Notes: generated by a model not told the origin, from the sequence alone. A DNA stretch of 64,000 nucleotides from Beaufortia kweichowensis (GCA_019155185.1 CM032802.1:11632501-11696500), one strand, 5' to 3'. Counted from the first letter of the stretch, positions 49,913 to 62,300 are shown. Program-made: numbers and translations.

Positions 49913-50178
49913 ATATGTGATACAGACAACAAAGGAAACAAACCTATAACAATGGTAAAATGTTTTGTCTGTGTTCATTTGTTGTAAATAATATCCAACA
50001 TTTTAGGTAAAAGTACAAGCAGAATTTCCTACCACTCCCTGTATTGTGATATAAATTGCATTAAACTGTCACAACAACAGAATCTATGAATTACATTTAT
50101 AGCATATATGTTAGATTGTGCTCAGACACAGTTTTAAAATTAATCCGTACACCAAACATGAATACAATATTTAAGAAG

Positions 50179-50230
50179 TTAAAGGGATAGTTTATTGGGT
50201 GATTAATTTTTGGGTGAACTATCCCTTTAA
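50179..50230. repeat. 52-bp internally deleted MITE (TTAAAGGGATAGTT ends)
   Basis: Starts TTAAAGGGATAGTT and ends AACTATCCCTTTAA, a perfect 14-bp inverted repeat, with 'tttttgggtgaact' before the right end. This is the terminal signature of the common 'GGTTCACCC...CCCTTTAA' fish element reduced to its ends. It lies in the spata2l 3' UTR. Confidence 0.8.
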
Positions 50231-50409
50231 GGCCACCAAGACCACAGAATAAAAGAGTAAGAGACTAGAGCATCTGGCATGTGCAGTTAACAAATTATTT
50301 AGTAAGAATCGGCTTAATTTGACATAATTTTAAAATAATAAATGCAGATTAAGACTTGCTTGTCTTTAACAGGAAGGAAAGGCAGGTCATCACTGAAGTG
50401 TGGATGTTT

Positions 50410-52340
50410 TTAAACTGAAGAACTAAATAAGTGAAAAAGCTTTCCACACTTACATGACATACCATTTTTGTACAAACAGTCTCTGCAATACATAAGGCAA
50501 CAATAAACACATACTGTATAAATATCAAGACTAGAGCAAGTCACGCATATAGTTTTGAGGTTGTATGTTTTGTGCATTCGAAGGCATTGCCATCCATCAG
50601 TACACTCAGTAAGATGAAACATTTTACAAGTGAGGCACGCAGTTTCAGGCCATCGCTGTTGAAAAACGCAGCAATGGTGAAATTGCATTGGTGTGTTCTG
50701 TGTTTCATCCAATTCCTGGTGGTGCAGCATGTCATGTTGTTGAGCAGTGCATGTTTGCACATATGAACAAAAGAAATCATGAGCACTGTTACAGGTGCGG
50801 CAGATAATGTAAAATGGAGCCTCTGAAACAAGACAGACGTGCCTCTTAGGAGCATTAACTTCTTGAGGAGGCTGTAATACTCCTGTAGGCTGCAAGTTGT
50901 GTTGATGTGATTCACATGCCTTAACCTTTTCACAGCTCCAGTCATGGATGAACTGGCAGTTGTAACAGACCAGAAAGGTGTCAGAAGTTGAATTGATCAT
51001 ACAATGATGTTTCTTAAGTCCCTCTTTAAGCTGGTCTTCTATGATAGGAAGTGGGACGTTTGTTTTCTGTTGCTGTTGAACTTCACACAGTGTATGTCCT
51101 TTGGTTATGCAATTATTATAATATGTACAAGATTTACTGTGAATGTTATTGCATTGCTCACAGTGGAATATAGAAAAAAGAGATTGTGTGATACAGCTGC
51201 ACAATCCTCCTCCATCTGCTGTTTGTCTCTGGTTATCAGCCGCCATTTGTTCTTCGCCATTGCTTTCCATTGGCTCTAGATTCTGTGAAAGTAAATCATG
51301 TTTTTTTGGGTTGCTTAAATGACACTGAAGCATTGAGGCACAAAGCGCTCGTTCTGGACTAGTGTCTTCATTATTCAACCTGTCTGGTTGGGAGAGATCT
51401 CTGTTTGGAGACTTGTTTGAAAGTTGCATGTAAGAAGAACAAGGCGGTGAAGAAGAGGTGGATGTCATGTGACTAACACATGCCTTAGGAAAATTCTCAT
51501 CTGTGTACAGATCTAGCTCTGGCTCTGTGGCACCTGTCAGTTTGGTATCTGAAGCATGACTAGCTTCTAACCTTCTCTTAGTGTTGTCCAATGCCAAGAA
51601 AAGGTTGTGGCCTTTCTGCCTCTCTTTAACAAGCTGAAGAGCCGACTTTACGCTCGTGTCCAAAGAGCCCAAGGTAGATATGAGAAGCTGGCACTCTATA
51701 CGAGCAGTGAAGAAGGCACATGCCAGGCAGACTATGAAATCCGCAGGAAGTAGTTTGGAGTCCAGTGTCAACTCTTCCTCTTCATTATGGCGAGCAGGCT
51801 GATATCCAAGTAACCCAAACAGCTCTTTTGCCTGCTGTAGGGTTAGTGCAGGTTTGATAAAATGGGTGAACACGCCTGAAAACATCTATAGGAAAGAGAA
51901 AAGACTATTTTATGATTATGAAATAAACACAATGTTGGCTTGAGGAGAAGGCTGCATTTAGATCCAGCTGCATAGAGGTGTAACAGCAAAATGTTACATA
52001 CCTTCACAGATTTGTATTCCTTTCTCCAGGGATATAGATAGAGGTTTAATGCAGTAAGTTCCAGCACTTCAAAGGCATTGGATATTTTTGTAAGCCCCAA
52101 ATGGCCCGTTTTAAAGGGAAATGCTTGAAGTGAGTTTTCCATTACTGTCAGTGATTCTAGCCCACACTGGTTAAGGATCTTCTGGGCATTTCCTTTGGTA
52201 AGAAGCTCCTTCACTTCCTTATAAAGCTTCTCATCTCTGCATACCAAACTCCGATCTCCCTTCCCAATTTGCTCTTCCAAATGGGTCTGGTACTTTTTGA
52301 CGAGATCATTCCCTTTGTTTTTATGACTTAGAGAACTCAT
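50410..52340 (-). CDS. spata2l: SPATA2-like protein with four extra Cys/His modules
   Basis: SPATA2 family proteins link the deubiquitinase CYLD to LUBAC through an N-terminal PUB domain and a PUB-interacting motif. Coding exons 52002-52340 and 50410-51885 (phase 0); 604 residues. The PUB-type region spans roughly residues 70-165 (ALNLYLYPWRKEYKSVKMFS across the splice, then QQAKELFGLLGYQPA). A DLYTD-type PIM is at 237-242 (LDLYTD). The C-terminal Cys-rich finger (about 559-595: CVTCSSL...CVYC...CRDC...CKC) matches the SPATA2 family end. Between them, residues about 342-551 hold four tandem modules of pattern [CH]xC-x10/11-CxxC-x3-H-x3-C-x5-C-x3/4-H. These account for the extra length over the mammalian protein (about 420 residues). 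Neighbour vps9d1 agrees with the human SPATA2L-VPS9D1 pair. Confidence 0.85.
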
Positions 52341-52870
52341 TCTAATAAAAACAATATAAAAAACATATTCAATATTTAGACATGTTTCTCTTTGGCGTTT
52401 AAAAGAATGACATCATCAAACACTGCGAAATAATTAAAACTTTTAAAACTAGCCCATACTAAAATCATTATCTAAAAAATTATAGATTCAGATGCGATAT
52501 AGTCAAACAAATCACTCTATTTCTTCCCATATGGAGACTATAAAAAGATTTATGTCACACAGACTGAAACGAAAGTGAAAACAACTGCGTCAAGGTAATT
52601 ACGATAAGACGAAAAGACGGTTAATACCATAGTTAAATACTTTTTTACCCTAATTTTATATTTTTATTCGTAGTTCATTGATTAACAACACATTAACCAA
52701 CTTCTAAGAGTTTGAACTAAACTTTGTATTTGCTGTCCACCCAAACAAGACATACACGTGGTATATTTTCAACTCAATCGTTAAATTCACATTCGCATAG
52801 ACACGCTAATTACATATTTTTAACCCCTTTAACACTGACAAATTCCCCTAAAATAAAACTGATTTATTAC

Positions 52871-52945
52871 CTGATCGACGATCTTCAGGTTTCAGCAGCA
52901 CACACTGACTGTCGGAGACAACTTTTTGACATCACTTCCGTGTTC
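52871..52945 (-). other. spata2l non-coding first exon (approximate 5' end)
   Basis: The donor 'GATCAG|GTAATA' at 52871-52869 and the acceptor 'TTATTAG|AATGAG' at 52342, one base before the initiator ATG, define a 5' UTR intron. CACTTCCGTG (ETS-type) near 52933-52942 is typical of housekeeping promoters. The 5' limit is uncertain. Confidence 0.45.
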
Positions 52946-53646
52946 AGCTCTATGTCACTGCTATCACCGTCATGTCAACACACGAAATATTTAAATATAG
53001 GAAAGAACAAGAACATAAACAATATGAAAAAGATCACGAACGTTTTATTAGAAACGTTAGACTTAAAAAATATACGATTTGATGACAGTGGATTATTTAA
53101 TGTGGCATGCAGTATTTTAGCCATCTCATCTGCATCTACACCATAATGATTTCATAATAAATGTTTAAGTAGCTTTACACAAAAGTTTTACTAAAGTTCA
53201 GTAGCCTTCAAACGTTTGCAATCATTTATTTTGTCCGCATAGCAATGATAGTCCACAAGAGGGCGCTATCATCTATTCAGGTTAATATCCGCTCATGTTT
53301 CGTACCTTCTGTTATCACAATATACAAGTTAATTGATAAACCTTAATGTCTACAGATATGATTGTAATGATATAAATAATCAATATATTATAAAAAAAAC
53401 ACGTTTGCAGTTGTCTCATTTATGATTTAAAAAAAGAAATAAGAATGTAAAGGAAAGCTGCGTGCAGATAATTGTTATCAATGATAAAAATGCATAATTA
53501 AGTGGGAGTGAAATCTGGAAAGAGGCGTGGCTTTGGGCGTGGCTTTCTCTCTGCGGTTTGATTTAAAGTTCTTGAGCAGCAGGCGATATGAATCCCATAA
53601 AGCATAATCAATCTCAGACGTCTGCACTTGTGCATCTGTGTGAGCA
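52946..53646. other. Divergent promoter region, spata2l / SDR-like gene
   Basis: About 700 bases between two head-to-head genes. I see no coding sequence; the open stretch across 52724-53146 overlaps the spata2l 5' exon antisense and has no family resemblance. Two 'gggcgtggc'-like GC-box motifs lie at about 53523-53542, about 110 bases before the SDR-like ATG. Confidence 0.5.
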
Positions 53647-55264
53647 ATGTCAAACGGGGACAGGCTGGTTTTAGCGCTTGGTGGAGCAGGAACTGTGGGT
53701 TCAGGAATAGTGAAAGCTCTTCTGGATAAAGGTAAGATCAACATCTCATCATATCACATCTCTCTGTGCATATAGATGTAAAATGTAAATAAATGTATAT
53801 TATTATTATTGTTATTATTATTTCCTTTCAGGATAGAAGTACTTGACATTTTACTAATTGTCATTTTAAATGCACGATTTCTGATTTATCTGTTGATCAG
53901 TTGCACAATTAAAATAAAAATTATACGTGACATAATAATTAAATATTCCGATGTACCCTTTCACAGTTAAATCAGTTTCTAATTCTGACTCTGCACCACT
54001 TTTTATTTCTTTTTCCTTTAAATCGTATATGATTTTCTTAAGTTTATCATTGCATGTTTGGTAACTCTGCAAAATATACATATAGGTTTTAAGGTCGCTG
54101 TGATCTCCAGAGACAACAGCAAGTTGGAAAAGCTCAAGGGGTTTGTTTCACCAAACACGAAAAGTAACCTGACCACTATCGTTGGCAACGTTGGCAAGTA
54201 TTTTCTACCTAATTTGTTTCAGATTTTTGCATTTTTGGGCATGTAGACAATTGAGTGTTTTGTTATTGATGACTATAAGGCTCAGAGGAATCAGTGGAGG
54301 AGGTAAAACAGGCCTTACTCAGATCAGTGGGGAAGATCACAGATGTGGTATCTTCTCTGGGCTTCAGCTGGTGGCAGGGAGGTCCACCACACACCCAACC
54401 TCTTAAAGAACTGCAGTGGGTGAGAATGTCTAAGGCTTCAAATAAAAAAATCATACATTACAGCATTTATTCACATTTATAGATCCCTGCTGCCACATCA
54501 GAATATAAAATATGACCACTTTTGTACTTGCTGATACATCACAATACCTTTCACCTATTGCTGCATTGTCAATTTGTGTCTACAAAATATTTTTTACCTA
54601 ATCGTCAGGTTATTGAGACTCTCCTGTACAGCACCTTTGTGTCTTGGAAAGCTTTCTTTCCTCTGGTGAGAGATGATCCAAACAGCACCTACACTTTTAT
54701 TACAGGTGAGTCATTGACTCTGCATACTATCGGTATTGTTTATAAGTGTGAGACAGAAAAATACTTTCATAGACATATTTTCTTTTCTACAGGAGGTGCT
54801 GGAGAGAAATTGTTAATGCCTGGCACAGGGTTCCTGACCGTAGGGGCAGCTGGCGCTCTAGCTTTCTGTCAGGTTCTACGAGAAGAGTACCCGGAGGTGA
54901 AATGTAAACTCAACCAGGTGTGTCTGCGATGTACTCTCTAAAACTCTCATTAACCTCCCCTAAAAACCATGAGATCAAATATTTTGGCCATGACATGTAG
55001 AATCTGTAGGTGTGCTTAATTGAACGTCATTAAAGTATTTCCTTAAATATGTCATCTGAGATGCTTATCTCTGTAACCTTCCAACAGGTTAAAATCAATA
55101 CAGGTGTGGCTGCCCCAGACCGAATGGCCCCCGGGTACCTGAACCATTTGGATTTAGGTGAGGCTGTGGCTATGCTGGTGGAGCGTCGCAACAAGTCTCA
55201 CACCATCTATCCCGTGAGCTGTCCTGCTGATCTAAAAACTGTTATCTTGGAAGGAAATCTGTAA
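53647..55264 (+). CDS. Atypical short-chain dehydrogenase-like protein
   Basis: Six coding exons: 53647-53731, 54086-54193, 54280-54419, 54609-54705, 54793-54917, 55088-55264; 243 residues in one consistent frame. The N-terminus is a Rossmann nucleotide-binding start: a hydrophobic strand, then GGAGTVGSG (residues about 10-18), a helix, a second strand GFKVAVISRD and a VGNVG turn. The middle (VVSSLGFSWWQGGPP, then YTFITGGAGEKLLMPGTGF) fits an SDR core. However, the Ser of the Ser-Tyr-Lys triad is Thr/Gly here, and no YxxxK follows at the expected spacing (FLTVGAAGAL instead), so dehydrogenase activity is doubtful. The second intron starts with GC (TTG|GCAAGT). I do not recognise a named vertebrate orthologue. 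The gene sits between spata2l and vps9d1, which adjoin in human. AATAAA follows at 55718. Confidence 0.82.
54194..54279 (+). other. GC-AG intron in the SDR-like gene
   Basis: Only a GC donor (G|GCAAGT, the usual strong GC-AG consensus) joined to the AG at 54279 keeps the reading frame, giving VGNVG-SEESVEEVKQ. The nearby GT (AA|GTATTT) would shift the frame into an early stop. The intron is 86 bases long. Confidence 0.75.
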
Positions 55265-55717
55265 ACACAATGACAAACCCAGACTGAAAGCGACATCATC
55301 ATATTTGACTCTGTATTCTGTATTCACTTTGTCCTGTTGTCAGTACGTGTGTATTGTTTTATTGCATGTCAACAAAGCATTTCTGTATTCTGAAATCTAA
55401 GCTTTGTATCAGTACAGTCGTAGCCTATGAATATTCAGTGTGTTTAAAACAAATCAGCTTCATGTTTAATAGAACGATACAGATGCTTTGGAAAGTCGTA
55501 ATGCAACCTCAGCTGTGAGAGCTTGAAGATAAAATGTGTGAGAATAAGTAAAAACAAACACATACTTTTCCTCAGTGAAAAAGAGAGAGAAAGGAAAAAA
55601 AATTGGCAGGTTGTCAGCACACTTGGTCCCCTTAGCGTGACTTCTTGTCCTTGTTCACCCAAAATCTATCTGACTGCAACTTTAACAGCTCCAATTATTC
55701 TCGGCTGTGTGGTCCAT

Positions 55718-55723
55718 AATAAA
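55718..55723 (+). terminator. Polyadenylation signal of the SDR-like gene
   Basis: AATAAA 454 bases after the stop codon; the first canonical signal downstream. Confidence 0.5.
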
Positions 55724-55729
55724 GAGTAT

Positions 55730-57640
55730 GTGAGGGCTGACCGGCCCTCGAACAGAGAAGAACTGAAAGAATTGTTTTCTTTGTTATCTTGTTATAGTAT
55801 TTGCGTAAATGCTTTAACAACATGAATGTAAATTTGCAGTCTAAAAAAGCACATACGTGCTTGTCTGTTTGATTATGGAGGGGAAACAGGTGCGAAACCT
55901 TTTTAAGTTTGTCTGCCTATTGTTTTGCTTTGCAACAGCTTATTAAATCTGAATTATGTACAGACAAAAATGTGCGTCACTCTCTTTACACAACCTAAAC
56001 GTAGTTTTCTTCATTACTCTGTTTTGCGTCTGAGTGAAAATGGCATTCATAACAGGGCGCATTGGTTTGAAAAGAAGAGTCCTAGTTTGTTTTGTGGAGG
56101 CTGACCACCTGTGTGCTCGAAGTAGTAACTATAGTGACATCAGCAACAAAACCGAGGGTGTGACATGATTTTAGTCCCCTGGATTTCATTAAAAACTGAA
56201 AATTGAAAACAAAGTATGAACGCCTTCCCGTTTCGTGAGATGGTGCTGTATGAGGGCCAAAACTGAACTGTTTCTCATCAATATTTTAAAACTCATACTC
56301 GAAATAAACTATAGTGTGTGAACAAAGTTAAAAGCAAAATACATCAGGAATGCAAATCTCAGTGCCAGACCAATGCTGATACAATTAGAAACCACAACAT
56401 GTGCATGTGGTGAGGGTGAAAAAGTCATAAACATGAGGTTGAATAAGTCATGCTGAGGGAACGGAGACCTTCTGGCTTTTCAATGTACTTCAAAAAAAGT
56501 CAGCTGCATAATTATAAATAATTCAAATTTTCAACCAATAACATAACAAGATACAGATTTACTTTCATTAATGTTATCCAAATTTTATACATAAGGTTAT
56601 AACGTCATCTATTATCAAGTAGACACAGAAAGAGTTCATTTTACAGGGTTGGTGTGTGTTTAATGATCAAACCAATCATTTACTCAAAAATGCAGAATTT
56701 GGAGGTATTTACTCATCATCATGTTGTTGACAAACCTGTCTGATTGTGTTACACAGAATGTAAACAACAGCCTCAGTCACCAATCATTTTCATTATGTGG
56801 AAATATGATACAATGAAAGTGAATGGTGACTAAGACTGTCATTCTGTCTAACATCTCTATTCACGTTCCAAAGCAGAAAGTATATCATACAGGCTTGGAA
56901 TCTTTTTAGTTGAACTGTCCCTTTGACTGAAAGGCTTGTCGCAGAATATTACAGACCCCATGGGTGCCAATTTGAAAACCCAGACAGGAATTGGGGTGTT
57001 TATGTAGAGGGACAAGACAAGTCGACTGGAAGGGATTTAAAAGGCCGCCCATAGACAAAGAGTCACACAGTGAAGCCATTAGAGCAATCTTCACACACAT
57101 CGAGGGTATTCTAGGACAGGGGTTAAGCCGGCTGATTCAGAGTGGCATGTTTTCTCCTTTAGCCCGGAAACGTTCAGAGTAATCCAGCCATCTGCCCATC
57201 AGGCAGCTCTGCCACCCTCTGTGCAATGGCTTGGCTTCTTATCCCATCGATATCTTTACCACCTTAAGAACATCCTGGTCTAACCTAGCCATTCAGACTG
57301 GTCTGTATGACTGAGACTTCTACATTTATTTTTTATTGCCATAATAACTTTAAAGATAAGATTAAAAGTAAAAGGTTTCTATAACACAACGATAAAAGCC
57401 AAACCAAATGACAAAAAAGTAGGTCAAACAAATAAAATATGGGAGTCAGTCAATGGTACTTCACATAAGGATGACTCCTCACTGTTAAAAAAAAAAAACT
57501 GGAAGCCTTCATAGCCAAAACTTTCTTGTGTACACAGGGAATAATCTGTCCATTTAATTTTAACAAATCGATTAAGACAGTTTAAGAGCCGTTGAACAAT
57601 ATGAAACTACAGAACAAAGGAAGCTGGAAAAAGGTTAAAG
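55730..57640. other. Intergenic region between convergent SDR-like gene and vps9d1
   Basis: No gene recognised. About 56640-56935 looks like a degraded MITE of the 'GGTTCACCC' type (it includes 'tactcatcatcatgttgttg' and 'acaatgaaagtgaatggtga', ending near 'gaactgtccctttgactga'). The stretch 56985-57240 is complex and non-repetitive and could be regulatory. The short ORF through 56991-57182 is not convincing. Confidence 0.45.
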
Positions 57641-57644
57641 AGTC

Positions 57645-57650
57645 TTTATT
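57645..57650 (-). terminator. vps9d1 polyadenylation signal
   Basis: TTTATT on the plus strand (AATAAA on the minus strand), preceded in the transcript by about 1.1 kb of untranslated terminal exon. Confidence 0.5.
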
Positions 57651-58752
57651 GTTAGAAAATTCCCATGCCATGCACTCTCAAACCATGCCCATGTGAATTC
57701 TTCATCTCCGGAGGACTGATCTGATCAGAGACAAAGAACCCTGGGAGGGTTTAGTCAAAATACATGGTCGCTCAAGCACTGAGACGATTTTACATTCATG
57801 TTATTCATATTACAGCAACAAAACACACAACAACTGCAGACTCTATAATGACCTGCACAAAAAACTTAGTCTGCTTACACAAAACATATAAATATATAAA
57901 TCTATGCATATGTACACAAACATTACAGACTTTAAACTAAATCCCCTCAAATTTAGATTTTATACTAAATCCTCTCACAGCACGAGACTGAAAGATGGTA
58001 GCAGCATTAATGTTATTTGCACATTTTTTTCACACTAATTTCACACTTTTTTGACTAGCAGAAAGTTTTTTATATAAGTTAATACATTAAAAAAACAAAA
58101 CATAAAATCTATTGCCGCTTAACAAGAACCACACACTTACGTAATGTTTGTATGCATAGTGGTATATTGACCTGCAAGAGAAATTTCAAGCTCAGATTAC
58201 AAAAAGAATTAGTTTTATAATTTTACTAAGCCTAACTAGCTCAAACAAAAGCTAAAATTCTGATCTAAAACAACATGAACTGCCACTTAGTGATGCTTTT
58301 TTTATAAATAGGATACAGAATGTCAAATGCTAATAGTGCTTCAGTGTTTCCATTGTAAAATTCTTGACAAATATAAAACCATAACATGACTAGTATATAA
58401 AAAGCATTTAATTGAAATTCATTACATTTAGAATAACACAGCATTACCTTTTCAGTCCCTTTTTAACATCTGGCTTATTTTATTCTATTCAGTCTAAATA
58501 TCTTTTTTTGCCTTTGCTACAACACAGATCTCAGTTCGGACCACATTCTGCCCTGTGGTCCCCATAACGCAACATGAACGACCTTCTTCAGTTTCCTCCA
58601 GATGCAATGCGCCAGGAACAGTGTGCGAGGAAGATTGAAACAGAACTGAAGTGTGTTTGGACTAAACAGGCCGAGCAGAGAAGATCTCTGTAGTCACAGC
58701 ATCTCCTGAGCGTCGTCAAAATAAGATGAGACCTTTCCGCTGGCTACGGCAC
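57651..58752 (-). other. Probable 3' UTR exon of vps9d1
   Basis: A good acceptor (GGTTCTAG|GTGCCG) at 58753 pairs with the donor CAG|GTGAGA at 59391-59389. The vps9d1 stop codon lies five bases before that donor, so this exon would be untranslated. A short open frame (GAVASGKVSSYFDDAQEML) follows the acceptor but is not in phase with vps9d1. It could be coding in an alternative transcript that splices from another donor. Confidence 0.5.
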
Positions 58753-59395
58753 CTAGAACCAAAGAACAAGTGGTTCTAATTAAATGGGATAAATGAGAAC
58801 GACGTGATCCAGCCAGCAACTTTAGTTTCTCTGTAACAGACTTGAAGTGTGAATGAAAAGCTGCATCAGTCTGGCAGGCTTTGAAAGTTTTGTTTAACAT
58901 TTTGGCATGTATAACTGTCTCCATTGGGTAATCTAATTAGGACTTAAGCCACCGTAGGCAATCATTATTTCAGTAACTCGACCTCAAACAAAAATGTTGC
59001 CTGTGGCCAACAAACAGCAGCATTTTCTCTCACAGATTAGTTCAAAGTTCAGAAAGGTCAATGTAATCTATCCATCAACGTAAGAGAGCAGCAATTCTGT
59101 TATTCAGAACCGCCCAGTAACTCTCTTCAATAATGTTTCATTTAAGCTGCTGTGTGATGAATGGATGGCAGGCCTTGGGCTGATGGCAGCAAATGTGCGA
59201 ACAACAACACTAAATAGGTAGCATATGTGACAGCATAAGGGAAGTGTTTGGATGATTGTTTCAGGAATTATGATGACAGAATGATATCTTAAGTGATGGA
59301 TGTTGCTTAAGACTGTAGCTGTCTACATTAAAAACAAAGTCCATGAACGTGAGCATAAAGGTTTAACTTGTAATTATGTCACCGTCTCACCTGCG

Positions 59396-62300
59396 TCAGG
59401 TGGGTTTGGTAGCTGGAGGCAGGGCTCCACCCAACATCAATGACTCCACAAAGGTTAGTGCACTCTGCATTGACGTCAAGCAGTAACCCTCTTCTCCGAT
59501 CAGATACCTGTAGACATAAATAAACACACTGGTGATTCTTCTCACAAGGGAAAACAACAACTCCCCCACAAAGGGTCGACTTCAAGTGAACCCATCAGCT
59601 AATGAGACCAAGACACGACATCAAGCCGAATCTAAGATTCACAAAGAGAAGGATTCAGTGACGGATACAATTCAGTTTTAGATACCTGAAACACAGTTCT
59701 TATTTAAAACTTTCCTCACAGGCTCTGTAGAGAGTTCCTCACTGGCTTCCAAGCCACCAAGCAAAATAAACATCTAACGAGATTTTATTTGTATTTTTAT
59801 AGAGAGTGAAACCCAAACCAGAATATCCCCACATTCCTTGTTAAGTGCCAATCTAACCAGCTTGTAAAAATGTCCAGTTTTACGCTGATAAACAGAGCTC
59901 AGGGCTGTGGTCTGAACAGACACGCAAGGGTACAGCGCAGGAGGGGTGACATGAATACCCACAACGCCGCTCAGGAAACGGGTCTGACCGTCACCCCCAC
60001 AAGCTGAGATCTGCTGTGATATCCTTTGATGCCATCAACATTGATGCTGAGAGCAAAGTCGGACTTTCTGTTTGTTTAAGGGTTTATTGAAACAAGCACA
60101 GACTGGAGGGCATTTTTCCTCTCTGCAGCCAAATGAAATATTTGTGCACAGAATCAGAAAGGGTGCGATAGATGACACGTTTTGATTATTGGCACAGGGT
60201 GCGGTTTTGTTCTGTCGATGCTTGATGGATGCCGCAGTGACAGAGAGAATTAGCCAAATTACCAGGAAAGATGAGATATGACAAGCCAAAATTTCAAACA
60301 GTGTCATTTAAACCAGCTATTAGCAATTGAAGCCAAACGTTTGACAGATTCTCAGACTGTTTGATATGATGCAACTGCAAATGGCATCCGTAAAGGTAAA
60401 TCTTTTTAACCCATAATTGACAGAAATGTTTGTTGCATTCAGTGGCAAAATGTTTGCACCTGCACTGAGTGGGAATTAAAGCCAGCATTTTCAGTACATA
60501 AAGAATTTTTGATAAAAAAATGTTGAGGACGCACCCCTCGTGGATGAACTCTTCCAACGCAGCACATTCAGACACCAGCTGAGGCATCTCGCTCCGTAAA
60601 GCCACGAATGCCAGGATGGGCAGCAGGTCATCAGCACCTCTGAGAAAGAGAAAGACAGACATTAGAACTCCTCTAAACAAAAATATGAAACTTGATAAGG
60701 GCAGACACCATATTCTTATGTAATATAAAAAAATGACACTGCAAGGTATCAATGGGTTACGCTGTTGTATAACTGATGTAGATCGTTCCAGTCTTGAACA
60801 CGGTTCATCCATCCCTCAAAGCCTCTTCTTTGCTTTAAAGTAAATATGGCATTTACCCCGACTAAAGGCCATAGAAGATTACATTAATAGATCACATAAC
60901 AGCCCACCGAGTGGCAGGGACGTCTTGCGTGAGAAAGTAGCTGGGTGTCCCCTTTCCTGCCGGACACCCGATACGTTTTATACAGGTGAGAATAGTTTTG
61001 CATTCCATCACAGTCCTCTCTGCTAACACAGCTTTATCAAATACAACGTTCACGCACGGCAAGCTGGGATGACACGGTGCTCAGCTTGTTCAAGCCTGTT
61101 TGTTAAATGATGGCACAATCTGAGCATATGCGAACCCGCCAAAATGTTTTCCTTGAAGCAGTGGGAGCGAATTTTCTCTGTGCGAAAAACTTAATTAAAA
61201 TTCTGGTGCAAGAGAGGAGCAAAGAGAAAGCATACAATAGAGAAAAATATGCCCCTTCATCCAAAAGACAAAAGCAAACAAAGAAATGGACAAATGAAAC
61301 TACCGCTGTGCAGAGAGGAAGAGCGATATGAATTCTCTGTGTAGAGAGAGCTAGTGAGAAAGAGGAGAGACAATGGAACAGAACAGCCGAAAGAAAGGGT
61401 GAGAATGGCTAAATTGTTCGTGTTCATGCATGCATGAGGAGATTCATTTTCCTTAACAACCAAACACAAACTAAAAAGTAAAACAAAGGCAGAATACGCC
61501 TCGGTTGTACTACCGGGGCAAAATCAGGACAAGTCACACAAAGCAACATTTCCACTGGGTTCACTTTTTTTGAAACACAGTTCAAGCACAGAACGAGGAT
61601 CACCCAAATATGTTAATGAACCCAAGCAATCGGATAGGATTGGCCAATCAGCAGCATGTTGCTCTGATGAGAATCAACATGTAGTAACTTTACATTAAGG
61701 TTACAGTACACGTCATTTATATCTTGCAAAAAAAGAAATTTCAATAAAAAAACCTTTCAAATAATAAAACTAAATGTGGTAAATTCCATTTTGATTGAAA
61801 TAACTCGAACACAAAACAACAGTAACACTTTATAAATATAGTTGCATGTGACACATTGAAAAGGCATCGTAAAATAACGGATTGTGAAAGCACGTTGACT
61901 TTTATTTTAATATGCCAATTTGTAAAATTGCTTGCCAACCATAAACAAACTACATAGTCTACCCTAGATGAGACTGGCAGGTCGTGACGTGAAAAACCAA
62001 ATTGTTCCCTATAAATCAAGAAAGTGAACTGTATAGCAGGCACATGGTGTTGACAGAAGACATGTTTTCTGCCTGGCATCGGTTTATATAAATGGAGAAT
62101 TTCCGCCAGTTCACACATTTATATATCTTCACTGCCATATATCTTTATATATCCTATATAAGGACTAGGGAATAAAGTGTATATGAAACTGAGAACCAAT
62201 GTAAAAGCAGATTTTGGGACAACAAGGGAAAACAATTAACATGCAACTTGTTTTGATGGGTGGGGTGTGGCGAGGGCAAGAGGTTACAGACATCACAATG

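Noticed and set aside
52724..53146. 140-codon open frame on the plus strand
   Set aside because: Overlaps the spata2l 5' UTR exon and promoter in antisense, low-complexity Ser/Thr/His composition, no splice context and no family resemblance.
60943..60969. Perfect 8-bp stem hairpin GGGTGTCC/GGACACCC
   Set aside because: Considered as a structured RNA or protein-binding site, but the stem is short, isolated in an intron, and hairpins of this size are expected by chance.
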